Assembly: GCF_014779665.1 (NCBI RefSeq)
Contig: NZ_JACXYY010000003.1
Location: 310,001 to 374,000 of the forward strand
Direction: 5' to 3'
Length of the DNA stretch: 64,000 nucleotides
DNA from: Nocardioides hwasunensis
GTDB lineage: Bacteria; Actinomycetota; Actinomycetes; Propionibacteriales; Nocardioidaceae
Part shown: piece by piece, positions 24,445 to 32,391 of the stretch
How positions within the stretch are numbered: position 1 is the stretch's first letter
Layout: each line of letters begins with the position of its first letter
Notes under the pieces: model-generated
Told to the model about the DNA's origin: nothing
Databases searched by the model: none
The model's input: only the letters and a program-made list of their open reading frames with translations
Position numbers and translations under genes: made by a program

Positions 24445-25338
24445 TCAGGTCGAGGCGAGCTCGGAGCCGATCGCCGCGATGTGAGCCGGCGTCGAGCCGC
24501 AGCAGCCGCCGACCAGGTCGACGCCGAGCCCGGCGAGGCGGGACGCGTGCGCGGCCATGTCGTCGGCCGTGGCGTCGTACTCGAAGTGGTCGCCCACGAC
24601 CTGGGGGAGGCCGGCGTTGGACTGCGCCACGAGGAGCAGCCCGTCGGGCCGTGCCTCGACCATCTCGGCGGCGATGACCTCCATCTCCTCCGGCCCGCGC
24701 CCGCAGTTCGCGCCGACCGCGTCGGCGCCGGCTGCGGCCAGGTGCGCCACGGCGTCGGCCGGTCGGACACCCATCATCGTGCGCAGGTTGGTGTCGAAGC
24801 TCATCGTCACCACGACGGGCAGGTCGGGGGCGACCTCCCGGGCCGCGGCCAGCGCGGCGTCGGCCTCACCGAGGTCGCTCAGCGTCTCGACGAGCACCAG
24901 GTCGATGCCGCCGGCCACCAGGCCACGGAGCTGCTCGGCGAACAGCGCCTGCGCGTCCTCGGGCGTCATCGTGCCGAGCGGCGCGAGCAGCTCACCGGTC
25001 GGTCCGAGGTCGCCGGCGACCAGGAGCCCGTGCTCGTCGGCCACGGAGCGTGCGATCTGTGCCGCGTTGCGGTTCACCTCGTCGATGCGGTCGCCGAGGC
25101 CGTGCATGTCCAAGCGCGGACGGGTGCCGCCGAAGGTGTTGGTGGTGAGGATGCGCGCGCCCGCCTCGGCGTACGCCGTGTGCGCGGCGCGGACGGCGTC
25201 GGGGTTCTCGAGGTTCCACAGCTCGCCGGGGTTGCCGTCCTCGAGGCCGCTGTCCTGCAGGAGCGTGCCCATGCCGCCGTCGAGGAGCACCGGGCGGGTG
25301 TCCCCGAGCAGGGCCGCCAGACGGTTCGCCCCGCTCAC
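24445..25338 (-). CDS. Homocysteine S-methyltransferase family protein
   Basis: A 297-aa TIM-barrel enzyme transferring a methyl group to homocysteine to give methionine. The N-terminal LLDGGMGTLLQ and ILTTNTFGGTRPRLDMHGLG are family signatures. The Zn ligands are Cys in DAVGANCGRGPEEM and the pair in LVGGCCGSTPAHIAAI. It could use S-methylmethionine or betaine; MetH-like domains downstream are absent. GTG at 25338 overlaps the stop of the PF13769 gene (GTGA). It is convergent with DUF2071. Confidence 0.88.
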   Translation of the reverse strand: MSGANRLAALLGDTRPVLLDGGMGTLLQDSGLEDGNPGELWNLENPDAVRAAHTAYAEAGARILTTNTFGGTRPRLDMHGLGDRIDEVNRNAAQIARSVADEHGLLVAGDLGPTGELLAPLGTMTPEDAQALFAEQLRGLVAGGIDLVLVETLSDLGEADAALAAAREVAPDLPVVVTMSFDTNLRTMMGVRPADAVAHLAAAGADAVGANCGRGPEEMEVIAAEMVEARPDGLLLVAQSNAGLPQVVGDHFEYDATADDMAAHASRLAGLGVDLVGGCCGSTPAHIAAIGSELAST

Positions 25339-25640
25339 CGGGTCAGCCCGTCGAGGTAGGCCGAGATCTTCTCCGCGGGCCAGTCGGCGTCGAGCTCGGC
25401 GGCCACCCGGTCGAGCACCTCGGCCGGGCTTCCGTCGGCCCCGGTCCACGGGGTCCGCTCCCATCCCTCGAGGTAGTCGGTCGCACCGGTGTCGCCGAGC
25501 CGCATCGCGGCCTCGTCGATGGCCTCCTGGAACCTCGCCGCGAGCTGCACCTTCGCGGTCTCGTCGCCCTGTCGGGCAGCGACCATCGACGGCAGCTCGC
25601 GCCACCGGGTCACCTGGAACTCCGTGGAGGAAGTGGTCAT
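25335..25640 (-). CDS. PF13769 (virulence factor) domain protein
   Basis: A 101-aa protein. VTRWRELPSMVAARQGDETA, then KVQLAARFQEAIDEAAMRLG and TDYLEGWERTPW follow the pattern of the small virulence-factor domain, which elsewhere reads roughly YWRDIPAQV...K..LP.RF..AID.AAM..G...-DAYL..W. The name is historical and says little. It is coupled by GTGA overlap to a homocysteine methyltransferase; as I recall, relatives in proteobacteria also sit beside one-carbon methyltransferases. A role as a small partner or regulator of that enzyme is inferred. Confidence 0.65.
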   Translation of the reverse strand: MTTSSTEFQVTRWRELPSMVAARQGDETAKVQLAARFQEAIDEAAMRLGDTGATDYLEGWERTPWTGADGSPAEVLDRVAAELDADWPAEKISAYLDGLTR

Positions 25641-25655
25641 GCTCGCGAGCCTAGA

Positions 25656-26816
25656 TCAGGCGGGCGTCAGTCGCAGGAGACGTCCAGCACCCTCGTCCTC
25701 CAGCAGCCAGATCGCCCCGTCGGGACCTTCCTCGACGGCACGGATCCGCTCACCCATGTCGTAGACCTCGGCCTCGCCGGCGGTGTCGCCGTCGAGGTCG
25801 ACGCGCACCAGCGCCTCCCCGGACAGTGCTCCGAGGAACGCGTCGCCCTCCCAGTCGGCGAAGAGGTCGCCGCCGTAGACCATCAGGCTGCTCGGAGAGA
25901 TGCTCGGGTTCCACGACCTGGCTGGGCCGGCGTAGCCGTCGCCGTCGGCGTGGTCGGGGATCTCCTCGCCACCGTAGTGGCTGCCGTCGGAGACCTCGGG
26001 CCAGCCGTAGTTGGCCCCCTCCTCGACGAGGTTGAGCTCGTCGCCGCCCTGCGGTCCCATCTCCGAGGACCACAGCGTCCCGTCGGGTGCGAACTCCAGA
26101 CCGAGCGGGTTGCGGTGGCCCCAGCTCCAGATCTCGGCCGAGACGCCGCCCTCGTCGGCCAGCGGGTTGCCGGGCGCCGGCTGACCGTCGGGCGTGAGGC
26201 GCACGATCGTGCCGAGCGTGTTGCCGGTGTCCTGGGCGGGGTCCATCAGCTGCCGGTCGCCCGAGCTCACGAAGAGGTGCTCGCCGTCGGGCGAGAAGGC
26301 GAGGCGGTGGCCGAAGTGGCCGTCACCGCTGGTCTTCGGCGTCTGTCGCCAGATCACCTCGAGACCCTCGAGCGAGGCCTCGTCCTCGCCGGTCACGAGC
26401 TGCGCGCGCCCGACCGCGGCGCCGACGCCGTCGTCACCGCGCTCGGCCCACGTGAGGTAGACCGTGCCGTCGTCGTCGTACGTCGGTCCCGGCAGGACGT
26501 CGCCGAGCCCGCCCTGACCGGCATCGACAACGTCCGGCGTGCCGGTGACCTCGACGCGCTCGCCGGTCTCGCCGTCGCGCAGGTGCAGGGCCCCGGTCCG
26601 CTCGGTGACGAGCAGGTCGTCGCTGTCGGGCAGGAACGCCATCGCCCACGGCGCGTCGAACGTGTCGACCTCCTCGACCGCGAACGGCCAGGCGGCGTCG
26701 TCCTCGGCCGTGGCGGCACCGAGCTTCCCCGACGCGGCCGTGTCCGAGGAGCACGACGTGGTGAGGACGGCGAGGAGTCCGGCCAGGGCGACGGTCGCTG
26801 ACTTCATGACCTCCAT
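25656..26816 (-). CDS. PQQ-type sugar dehydrogenase, lipoprotein
   Basis: A 386-aa six-bladed beta-propeller of the glucose/sorbosone dehydrogenase family. An N-terminal signal with LAVLTTSCSS suggests lipoprotein processing at Cys. Family motifs are APWAMAFLPDSDDLLVTERT, FGHRLAFSPDGEHLFVSSGD, WSWGHRNPLGLEFAPDGTLW, EMGPQGGDELNLVEEGANYG and the C-terminal IRAVEEGPDGAIWLLED. Substrate unknown, probably an aldose, at the outer face of the membrane. ATG at 26816 or 26807 are both possible starts; neither has a well-spaced ribosome site. Confidence 0.88.
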   Translation of the reverse strand: MEVMKSATVALAGLLAVLTTSCSSDTAASGKLGAATAEDDAAWPFAVEEVDTFDAPWAMAFLPDSDDLLVTERTGALHLRDGETGERVEVTGTPDVVDAGQGGLGDVLPGPTYDDDGTVYLTWAERGDDGVGAAVGRAQLVTGEDEASLEGLEVIWRQTPKTSGDGHFGHRLAFSPDGEHLFVSSGDRQLMDPAQDTGNTLGTIVRLTPDGQPAPGNPLADEGGVSAEIWSWGHRNPLGLEFAPDGTLWSSEMGPQGGDELNLVEEGANYGWPEVSDGSHYGGEEIPDHADGDGYAGPARSWNPSISPSSLMVYGGDLFADWEGDAFLGALSGEALVRVDLDGDTAGEAEVYDMGERIRAVEEGPDGAIWLLEDEGAGRLLRLTPA

Positions 26817-26861
26817 GGTGCGGGGCGGGATCAACCGCGTCGTCGCCTCAGGCGACGACAC

Positions 26862-28091
26862 CTAGGCGAACAGCGGCCGCAGGTGATCGTTGAGGAACAT
26901 CCCCTGCGGGTCCAGCTCGCGCCTGATCGCGATGAAGTCGCCGGCACGCGGATAGAGGTCGTGCAGCCGCTCGGGGGTGAGGAAGTGCAGCTTGCCCCAG
27001 TGGACCCGCGCGTCGAACTGCGCGAGCAGCGCGTCGACGGACCGGAGGTAGGCCCAGTAGTCGGTGCCGGGGGTGCCCGACACCGAGATCACGACGGTCG
27101 GGGTGCCCTGCTGCGAGGACAGGAACGCCTCGTCGGGTCCGACCGTGCGCACCTCGAGCGGGTAGATCGCGTCGGGCAGGCTGGCGAGCATGAGCTCGCG
27201 CATGGCCTGCAGCGCCTCGGGTGCGCGATCGAGGGCGACGAAGTACTCGAGCTCGTGGAAGTTCGCGTCGTAGACCATCGGGAAGATCCGGTAGCACCGG
27301 TCGACGCGACGCCCGACGGTGTCGTCGTCGGGGACGTCGGCGCCGACCTCGTCGTAGACCTTGACGTAGCACTGGTCGGCCAGCCGCTCGCCGTGGCCGT
27401 CGAGGTTGTAGAGCGACCCCGACTCCTCTGTCGGCAGCCAGAACATCCCGAAGTGGCGGTGCTCGGCGACGAGCTGTTCCCAGTGCTCGAGCACGTCGTC
27501 CCACGCTCGCAGGCTCACGTGCTCGCGCAGGCGGTAGGCCTCGGTCACGTCGAGCTCGAGCTGCGTGACCACGCCGAGCATGCCGACCGAGACCTGTGCC
27601 GCGTGCAGCAGGTCGGGCTCGTCCTCCCCGATGTCGCGCACCTCGCCCGCGGCCGTCACCAGCCGCAACCCGCGCACCACGCCGGACAGGCTGGTGTAGC
27701 GGATGCCGGAGCCGTGGGTTCCGGTGGCGACCGCCCCCGCGATCTGCTGGGTGTCGATGTCGCCCTGGTTGCGCAGCGCGAGCCCGTCGGCCCACAGCGG
27801 CTCGTAGAAGTCGCGGATCCGCGTGCCCGCGCGTGCGGTGGCGCGCTGCCTGACCGGGTCGGTGGCGACCACTCCGGTCAGCGCGGAGAGGTCGAGGAGC
27901 GTGCCGTCGGTCTGCACCACCGGCGTGAAGGAGTGGCCGGCACCTGCGACACGCACGGCGCTGCCACGCCCCGACGCCTCCCGGACGGCTGCGGCCACCT
28001 CCTCCTCGTCACGTGGTGCGACCGCGCGGGCAGGGGTGAAGGACTGGTTGCCCACCCAGTTGGTCCAGCCGGGTGTCGAGGTGGTGGCCAT
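26862..28091 (-). CDS. FAD-linked D-arabinono-1,4-lactone oxidase-type protein
   Basis: A 409-aa flavoprotein. The VAO/PCMH FAD-binding part has VRVAGAGHSFTPVVQTDGTL and GDIDTQQIAGAVATGTHGSG. The C-terminal ALO domain includes VHWGKLHFLTPERLHDLYPR and FIAIRRELDPQGMFLNDHLR. Family members oxidise sugar lactones or alditols; the substrate here is unknown. ATG at 28091. Its start region faces the ECF42-type promoter of the divergent DGPF gene. Confidence 0.9.
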   Translation of the reverse strand: MATTSTPGWTNWVGNQSFTPARAVAPRDEEEVAAAVREASGRGSAVRVAGAGHSFTPVVQTDGTLLDLSALTGVVATDPVRQRATARAGTRIRDFYEPLWADGLALRNQGDIDTQQIAGAVATGTHGSGIRYTSLSGVVRGLRLVTAAGEVRDIGEDEPDLLHAAQVSVGMLGVVTQLELDVTEAYRLREHVSLRAWDDVLEHWEQLVAEHRHFGMFWLPTEESGSLYNLDGHGERLADQCYVKVYDEVGADVPDDDTVGRRVDRCYRIFPMVYDANFHELEYFVALDRAPEALQAMRELMLASLPDAIYPLEVRTVGPDEAFLSSQQGTPTVVISVSGTPGTDYWAYLRSVDALLAQFDARVHWGKLHFLTPERLHDLYPRAGDFIAIRRELDPQGMFLNDHLRPLFA

Positions 28092-28126
28092 CGGGCCAGA
28101 CTGTCGGAAAAAACTTCGGAGGTCGA

Positions 28127-28153
28127 TGTCGAAGCCGCGCGGGTCCGTTCGAC
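28127..28153 (+). promoter_or_regulatory. Candidate ECF42-dependent promoter
   Basis: TGTCGA at 28127-28132 and CGAC at 28150-28153 are 17 bp apart, 58 bp before the DGPF-protein start. This matches the motif reported for ECF42 sigma factors (TGTCGA at -35 and CGA at -10). The ECF42 gene follows the DGPF gene, so autoregulation is likely. Confidence 0.6.
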
Positions 28154-28211
28154 GTACGTGCGAGAGAGCAGCACCCACCAGCAGCACACCACAGATCGAG
28201 GAGTGAGCACG

Positions 28212-28586
28212 ATGCCGCGTTTCATGGGATTCGTCCGGATGGAAGAGAACATCGGGATGCCGCCGAAGTCGTTGTTCGAGGCGATGGACGCCCACATCGG
28301 CGAGCGCGCCGCGGACGGCCGGTTCCTCGACGGCGGTGGCCTCTACGGCACCGAGGACGCGATCAACTTCGTCGTCCGCGAGGGCGAGGTCACCCGCGTC
28401 GACGGCCCCTACGCGGAGGGCAAGGAGGTCGTCGGGGGCTGGGCGATCATGGAGTACGCCGACCTCGACGCGGCCGTCGCCGACCAGCGCGAGTTCGCCG
28501 AGCTGCACGCGAGGCACTGGCCCGAGGTCACCGTCGTGGCGACGCTGCGCCAGATCTCCGACGGCCCGGACGCGCCGAGCGAGTAG
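28212..28586 (+). CDS. YCII-related DGPF-domain protein
   Basis: A 124-aa ferredoxin-like (dimeric alpha-beta barrel) protein. The characteristic motif appears as VTRVDGPYAEGKEVVGGWAI (DGPY in place of DGPF) and is followed by DLDAAVADQREFAELHARHW. Such proteins are consistently encoded beside ECF41/ECF42 sigma factors and are thought to be their targets or partners. GAGGA lies upstream of the ATG. The ECF42 gene begins 19 bp downstream. Confidence 0.88.
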   Translation: MPRFMGFVRMEENIGMPPKSLFEAMDAHIGERAADGRFLDGGGLYGTEDAINFVVREGEVTRVDGPYAEGKEVVGGWAIMEYADLDAAVADQREFAELHARHWPEVTVVATLRQISDGPDAPSE

Positions 28587-28605
28587 CGCTTCCTACGCTG
28601 GGGGC

Positions 28606-29895
28606 GTGCCAGACGACCTCCAGCACGAGATCGCCGCCGCGTGGCGGGCCGAGTCGGCCCGCCTCGTCGGCGCCCTGACCCGGATGACGCGCGACGTCGA
28701 CCTCGCCGAGGACCTCGCGCAGGACGCGCTCGTGGCAGCCCTCGAGCAGTGGGCGACGACCGGCGTCCCCGCGAACCCGGGCGCCTGGCTGATGACGACG
28801 GCCAAGCGGCGCGGCATCGACCACTTCCGCCGCGCCGAGACCTACCGGCACAAGCTCGCCGAGCTCGGACGCGCCGACGGCGGGGAGGAGGCACGTGTGC
28901 CCGACCTCGACGCCCAGGTCGACCACATCGAGGACGACGTGCTGCGACTCGTCTTCTTGTCCTGCCACCCGTCCCTGACACCCGACTCGCGCGCGGCGCT
29001 GACGCTGCGGCTCGTGGGCGGACTGACCACGGCGGAGATCGCACGCGGGTTCCTCACGAGCGAGAGCACGATGGGCCAGCGGCTCTCGCGGGCGAAGCGC
29101 ACGCTCGCGCAGGCGGGCGCGTCGTTCGACCTGCCGACGGGCAGCGAGCGCACGCAGCGCCTCGACGACGTGATGGCCGTGGTCTACCTCGTCTTCAACG
29201 AGGGCTACACGGCCACTGCGGGTGAGGACTGGATGCGTCCCGACCTGGTCGACGAGGCGACCCGCCTGGCGCGGATGCTGGCGGACCTCGCGCCCGAGGA
29301 GCCGGAGGTGCTGGGCCTGCAGGCCCTGCTCGAGCTGCAGGGGTCACGGACCGCGGCCCGCCTCGACACCGACGGCACACCCGTGCTGCTGGAGGCGCAG
29401 GACCGCACGCGGTGGGACCGGCTCCGGATCCGGCGCGGGCTGGCCGCGCTGCGGCGGGCAGAGCGGATCGCCGCACAGGGCACGCCGGTGGGCACCTACT
29501 TCCTCCAGGCCTCGATCGCGGCCCAGCACGCGGTCGCCCCGCGGGCCGAGGACACCGACTGGCGTCGCATCGCCGCGTTGTACGACGTCCTCGCGGGCGC
29601 CGCGCCCGGGCCGGTCGTCGAGGCGAACCGGGCCGTCGCCCACGGGCGCGCCTTCGGCCCCGACGCCGGCCTCGCGGTCCTCGACGCCGTGGAGGCGGCG
29701 CCCGGTCCACCCGTGCCGGGCCCGCTCCTGCCGAGCGTGCGGGGCGACCTCCTCGAGCGCGCGGGCCGGCACGCGGAGGCGAGCGAGGCGTTCGACGATG
29801 CGGCCTCGCGCACCCACAACAAGCGCGAGCGTGCGGTGCTCCGGCGGCGGGCGGACGACAACCGGGCGCGTGGCTCGGCGGGCCCGACGTCCTAG
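28606..29895 (+). CDS. ECF42-type RNA polymerase sigma factor with C-terminal TPR-like domain
   Basis: A 429-aa protein. The sigma2 region is VDLAEDLAQDALVAALEQW, with WLMTTAKRRGIDHFRR; sigma4 is TLRLVGGLTTAEIARGFLTS with ESTMGQRLSRAKRTL. A long C-terminal extension of about 230 residues follows, starting DVMAVVYLVFNEGYTATAGE and continuing as helical repeats to VEANRAVAHGRAFGPDAGLA. This layout and the adjacent DGPF gene define ECF42, in which the extension, rather than an anti-sigma factor, controls activity. GTG at 28606. Confidence 0.92.
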   Translation: MPDDLQHEIAAAWRAESARLVGALTRMTRDVDLAEDLAQDALVAALEQWATTGVPANPGAWLMTTAKRRGIDHFRRAETYRHKLAELGRADGGEEARVPDLDAQVDHIEDDVLRLVFLSCHPSLTPDSRAALTLRLVGGLTTAEIARGFLTSESTMGQRLSRAKRTLAQAGASFDLPTGSERTQRLDDVMAVVYLVFNEGYTATAGEDWMRPDLVDEATRLARMLADLAPEEPEVLGLQALLELQGSRTAARLDTDGTPVLLEAQDRTRWDRLRIRRGLAALRRAERIAAQGTPVGTYFLQASIAAQHAVAPRAEDTDWRRIAALYDVLAGAAPGPVVEANRAVAHGRAFGPDAGLAVLDAVEAAPGPPVPGPLLPSVRGDLLERAGRHAEASEAFDDAASRTHNKRERAVLRRRADDNRARGSAGPTS

Positions 29896-29904
29896 GGTCG
29901 GCGG

Positions 29905-30411
29905 ATGGACCCCAGCGAGCCCTCCCCCGACGACCTCACCCACCTGCGACGCTGCCTCGAGCTGGCCCGTGAGGCGCTCGAGGCCGGCGACGAGCCGTTC
30001 GGCTCGGTGCTGGTGGGCCCGGACGGCGCGGTCCTGCAGGAGGAGCGCAACCGCACCGGCGGCGGCGACCAGACCCGGCACCCCGAGCTCGACCTCGCCC
30101 GGTGGGCGGCCCTGCACGTGGCCGCCGACGAACGGCCGTCCTGCACGGTCTACACCTCGGGCGAGCACTGCCCGATGTGCTCGGCCGGGCACGCCCAGGT
30201 CGGTCTCGGGCGCATCGTCTACGCGGGGTCGAGCCAACAGCTGGTCGAGTGGCGCCGCGAGGTGGGCGTGAGGCCTGGTCCCGTGCTGCCACTGGCGATC
30301 AACGACGTGGCTCCCGGTGTCCCGGTCGCGGGGCCTGCTCTCGAGCTGGCCGACGAGCTGCGCGAGCTGCACACGCGGGCAGCCGGACGCAGGGCCCGGG
30401 ACGATTCCTGA
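29905..30411 (+). CDS. Nucleoside/guanine deaminase-like protein
   Basis: A 168-aa zinc cytidine-deaminase-fold protein. Zn ligands are predicted in RHPELDLARWA (His and Glu of an HxE motif) and SGEHCPMCSAGHAQV (PCxxC-like, here with His before the first Cys). Typical members read HAE and PCPMC, so HPE and HCPMC are slight departures. It probably deaminates a base or nucleoside; guanine deaminase is one candidate. ATG at 29905 is 9 bp after the sigma factor stop; co-transcription is likely. Confidence 0.82.
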   Translation: MDPSEPSPDDLTHLRRCLELAREALEAGDEPFGSVLVGPDGAVLQEERNRTGGGDQTRHPELDLARWAALHVAADERPSCTVYTSGEHCPMCSAGHAQVGLGRIVYAGSSQQLVEWRREVGVRPGPVLPLAINDVAPGVPVAGPALELADELRELHTRAAGRRARDDS

Positions 30412-30453
30412 GGGGACTGTCGTGCCCGGGGCCTCCCGTGCGTAGGACGGGTA

Positions 30454-30573
30454 TGAGCCACCCGTCGACCGCACCGTCGGTCGCCCGCCGCATGTTCGAC
30501 CTCACCGAGCCGATCGCCCTGGTCGAGTTCTTCTCCGAGGAGCCCCGCGAGGCGATGGCCGGTCTCGGCCTAG
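30454..30573 (+). pseudogene. N-terminal fragment of an SCO6745-family gene
   Basis: From the ATG at 30454 the reading frame gives MSHPSTAPSVARRMFDLTEP, then IALVEFFSEEPREAMAGLGL. This resembles the first 40 residues of SCO6745-family proteins (RRM..LEP.H...YF..E.REA...GL) of about 270-290 aa. The similarity ends at about 30573, exactly where the convergent lysR gene stops (30570). Frame continues without similarity. It appears to be the remnant of a gene cut by a rearrangement that brought in the LysR/SDR pair. Confidence 0.55.
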
Positions 30574-31415
30574 AGCCGCCCGGCCGTCCGGACCAGCCCG
30601 GCGACGCCGGTCGAGGTGCTGTGCGGCGGCCATGCGATGACCGTCGTGACCGGCGGCGCGTCGGTGAGGTGGACGACGGCGAGCCCGTCGCGCAGGTTGG
30701 CCTGCGCCGACTCCGGCAGCACGAGCGCCGTGCGCCCCAGGCGCACGAGCTGCAGCACCTGCGTCAGGTCGCGCAGCTCGGGACCGGGCCCGTCGGGATA
30801 GCTGCCGTCGAGGTGGGGCCACCGCGGGAGCGGCAGGTCGGGGATCGACCGGGCCTCGGCGACGCTCATCGAGTGCCGAGCGGTGGCCGGATGACCGGCG
30901 GGCAGGATCAGCACCTGGTCCTCGACGCTCAGCGCCTCGGTGTCGAAGCCGCTCAGGTCGTCGAACGGCTGGTGCAGGATCGCCACGTCGGCGCGTCCGT
31001 CACGCAGCATCGGGGCCTGGTGGCCGGGCGCACTGAGCAGCACGTCGACGGCGACGGCGTCGGGCTCGGCGGCGTACGCGTCCAGCAGCTTGGCCATCAG
31101 CTCGCTCGACGCGCCGGCCTTGGCGGTGAGCACGATGCTCGGGCGGTCGGCCGACTCGACCGTGCGCCGGGTGCGGCGCTCGGCTGCCTCGACGGCCGCG
31201 AGCGCGACCCGTCCCTCTCGCAGGAGGGTCTCGCCGGCGGTCGTCAACGCCATGCCGCGTGGCGTGCGGACGAAGAGCTCGGCCCCGAGCCGGCGCTCGA
31301 GCTGGGCGATGGCCCGCGACAGCGGCGGCTGGGCCATGCCCAGCCGGTCGGCCGCCCGGCCGACGTGCTGCTCCTCGGCGACGGCGACGAAGTAGCGCAG
31401 CTCGCGGGTCTCCAC
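30570..31415 (-). CDS. LysR family transcriptional regulator
   Basis: A 281-aa regulator. The HTH is VAVAEEQHVGRAADRLGMAQ, then PPLSRAIAQLERRLGAELFV; RTPRGMALTTAGETLLREGR follows. The effector domain has PLPRWPHLDGS and QLVRLGRTALVLPESAQ. GTG at 31415. It is divergent from an SDR gene over 104 bp with a LysR-type T-N11-A dyad, and likely activates that gene. Its stop abuts a truncated gene, hinting that the pair was acquired. Confidence 0.92.
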   Translation of the reverse strand: METRELRYFVAVAEEQHVGRAADRLGMAQPPLSRAIAQLERRLGAELFVRTPRGMALTTAGETLLREGRVALAAVEAAERRTRRTVESADRPSIVLTAKAGASSELMAKLLDAYAAEPDAVAVDVLLSAPGHQAPMLRDGRADVAILHQPFDDLSGFDTEALSVEDQVLILPAGHPATARHSMSVAEARSIPDLPLPRWPHLDGSYPDGPGPELRDLTQVLQLVRLGRTALVLPESAQANLRDGLAVVHLTDAPPVTTVIAWPPHSTSTGVAGLVRTAGRL

Positions 31416-31447
31416 GCCCCGAGCCTACGTGGCGCTGACCTGCCGCC

Positions 31448-31462
31448 ATACCTGTCCGGTAT
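31448..31462. promoter_or_regulatory. LysR-type box between lysR and SDR
   Basis: ATACC-tgtcc-GGTAT is a perfect dyad with T-N11-A spacing (T31449, A31461), the form bound by LysR regulators. It lies in the 104-bp divergent region. Confidence 0.6.
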
Positions 31463-31519
31463 CGGCCTCCACCCGATCGGTCTTGGAACCGGGCACCCGG
31501 GCCGACGCACGATCGAGGC

Positions 31520-32260
31520 ATGACAGACACCACCGACCACCAGCACAAGAAGACCGCCTTGGTCACCGGCGCCAACAAGGGCATCGGCTACGAGATCGCC
31601 GCCGGACTCTCCCGGCTCGGCTTCCGCGTCGCCGTTGGCGCGCGCGACGACGGGCGGCGCGAGGAGGCCGTCGCGAAGCTCCTCTCGGACGGGCACGACG
31701 TGTTCGGCGTGGCCCTCGACGTCACCTCCGACGACAGCGTCGCCGCCGCCGCCGCCGAGCTCGAGGCTGCGGGCGGGCTCGACGTCCTCGTGAACAACGC
31801 CGGCATCACCGGGGGGATGCCGCAGGAGCCCACCCGGGTCAGCGCCGAGCAGGTGCTCGGGGTCGTCGACGTCAACGTCGTCGGCGTCATCCGGGTCACC
31901 AACGCGATGCTGCCCCTGCTGCGCCGCTCGGCGTCGCCGCGCATCGTCAACGTCTCGAGCACCGTCGGCTCGCTCGGCCTGCAGACCGCGCAGGCCGAGC
32001 CCGTCGGGCCGCTGTCGGCGGCGTACTCCCCCACCAAGACCTACCTCAACGCGGTCACCGTGCAGTACGCCAAGGAGCTCGCAGGGGAGGGCATCCTCGT
32101 CAACGCCGGATGCCCCGGTTACGTCGCGACCGACCTCAACGGCCACCAGGGCTTCCGTACGCCCGAGCAGGGCGCCGCGATCTTCCTCGAGCTCGCGACC
32201 CTGCCCGACGGCGGGCCGTCGGGGACGTTCCGCGACGAGACCGGCATCCAGCCCTGGTGA
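31520..32260 (+). CDS. Short-chain dehydrogenase/reductase (carbonyl reductase-like)
   Basis: A 246-aa SDR. The cofactor loop is TALVTGANKGIGYEIAAGLS, whose TGANKGIG form is typical of NADPH-dependent carbonyl reductase-like enzymes; DVLVNNAGITGGMPQEP follows. The catalytic part is IVNVSSTVGSLG, with Tyr-Lys in AAYSPTKTYLNAVTV. The substrate is unknown. It is the likely target of the divergent LysR regulator. Confidence 0.9.
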   Translation: MTDTTDHQHKKTALVTGANKGIGYEIAAGLSRLGFRVAVGARDDGRREEAVAKLLSDGHDVFGVALDVTSDDSVAAAAAELEAAGGLDVLVNNAGITGGMPQEPTRVSAEQVLGVVDVNVVGVIRVTNAMLPLLRRSASPRIVNVSSTVGSLGLQTAQAEPVGPLSAAYSPTKTYLNAVTVQYAKELAGEGILVNAGCPGYVATDLNGHQGFRTPEQGAAIFLELATLPDGGPSGTFRDETGIQPW

Positions 32261-32391
32261 GGCCTGTGGGGCCTTGTCGCGGTCTGGTGGTCGTGCGTCG
32301 ATGAGCTCTCCCGGTGGGGACGACGTCGACGCCGGCATCGCGAGGTCTCGGTTCGGTCGACGGCCCCAGGTCCCGGAGGAGAATGCGACCC

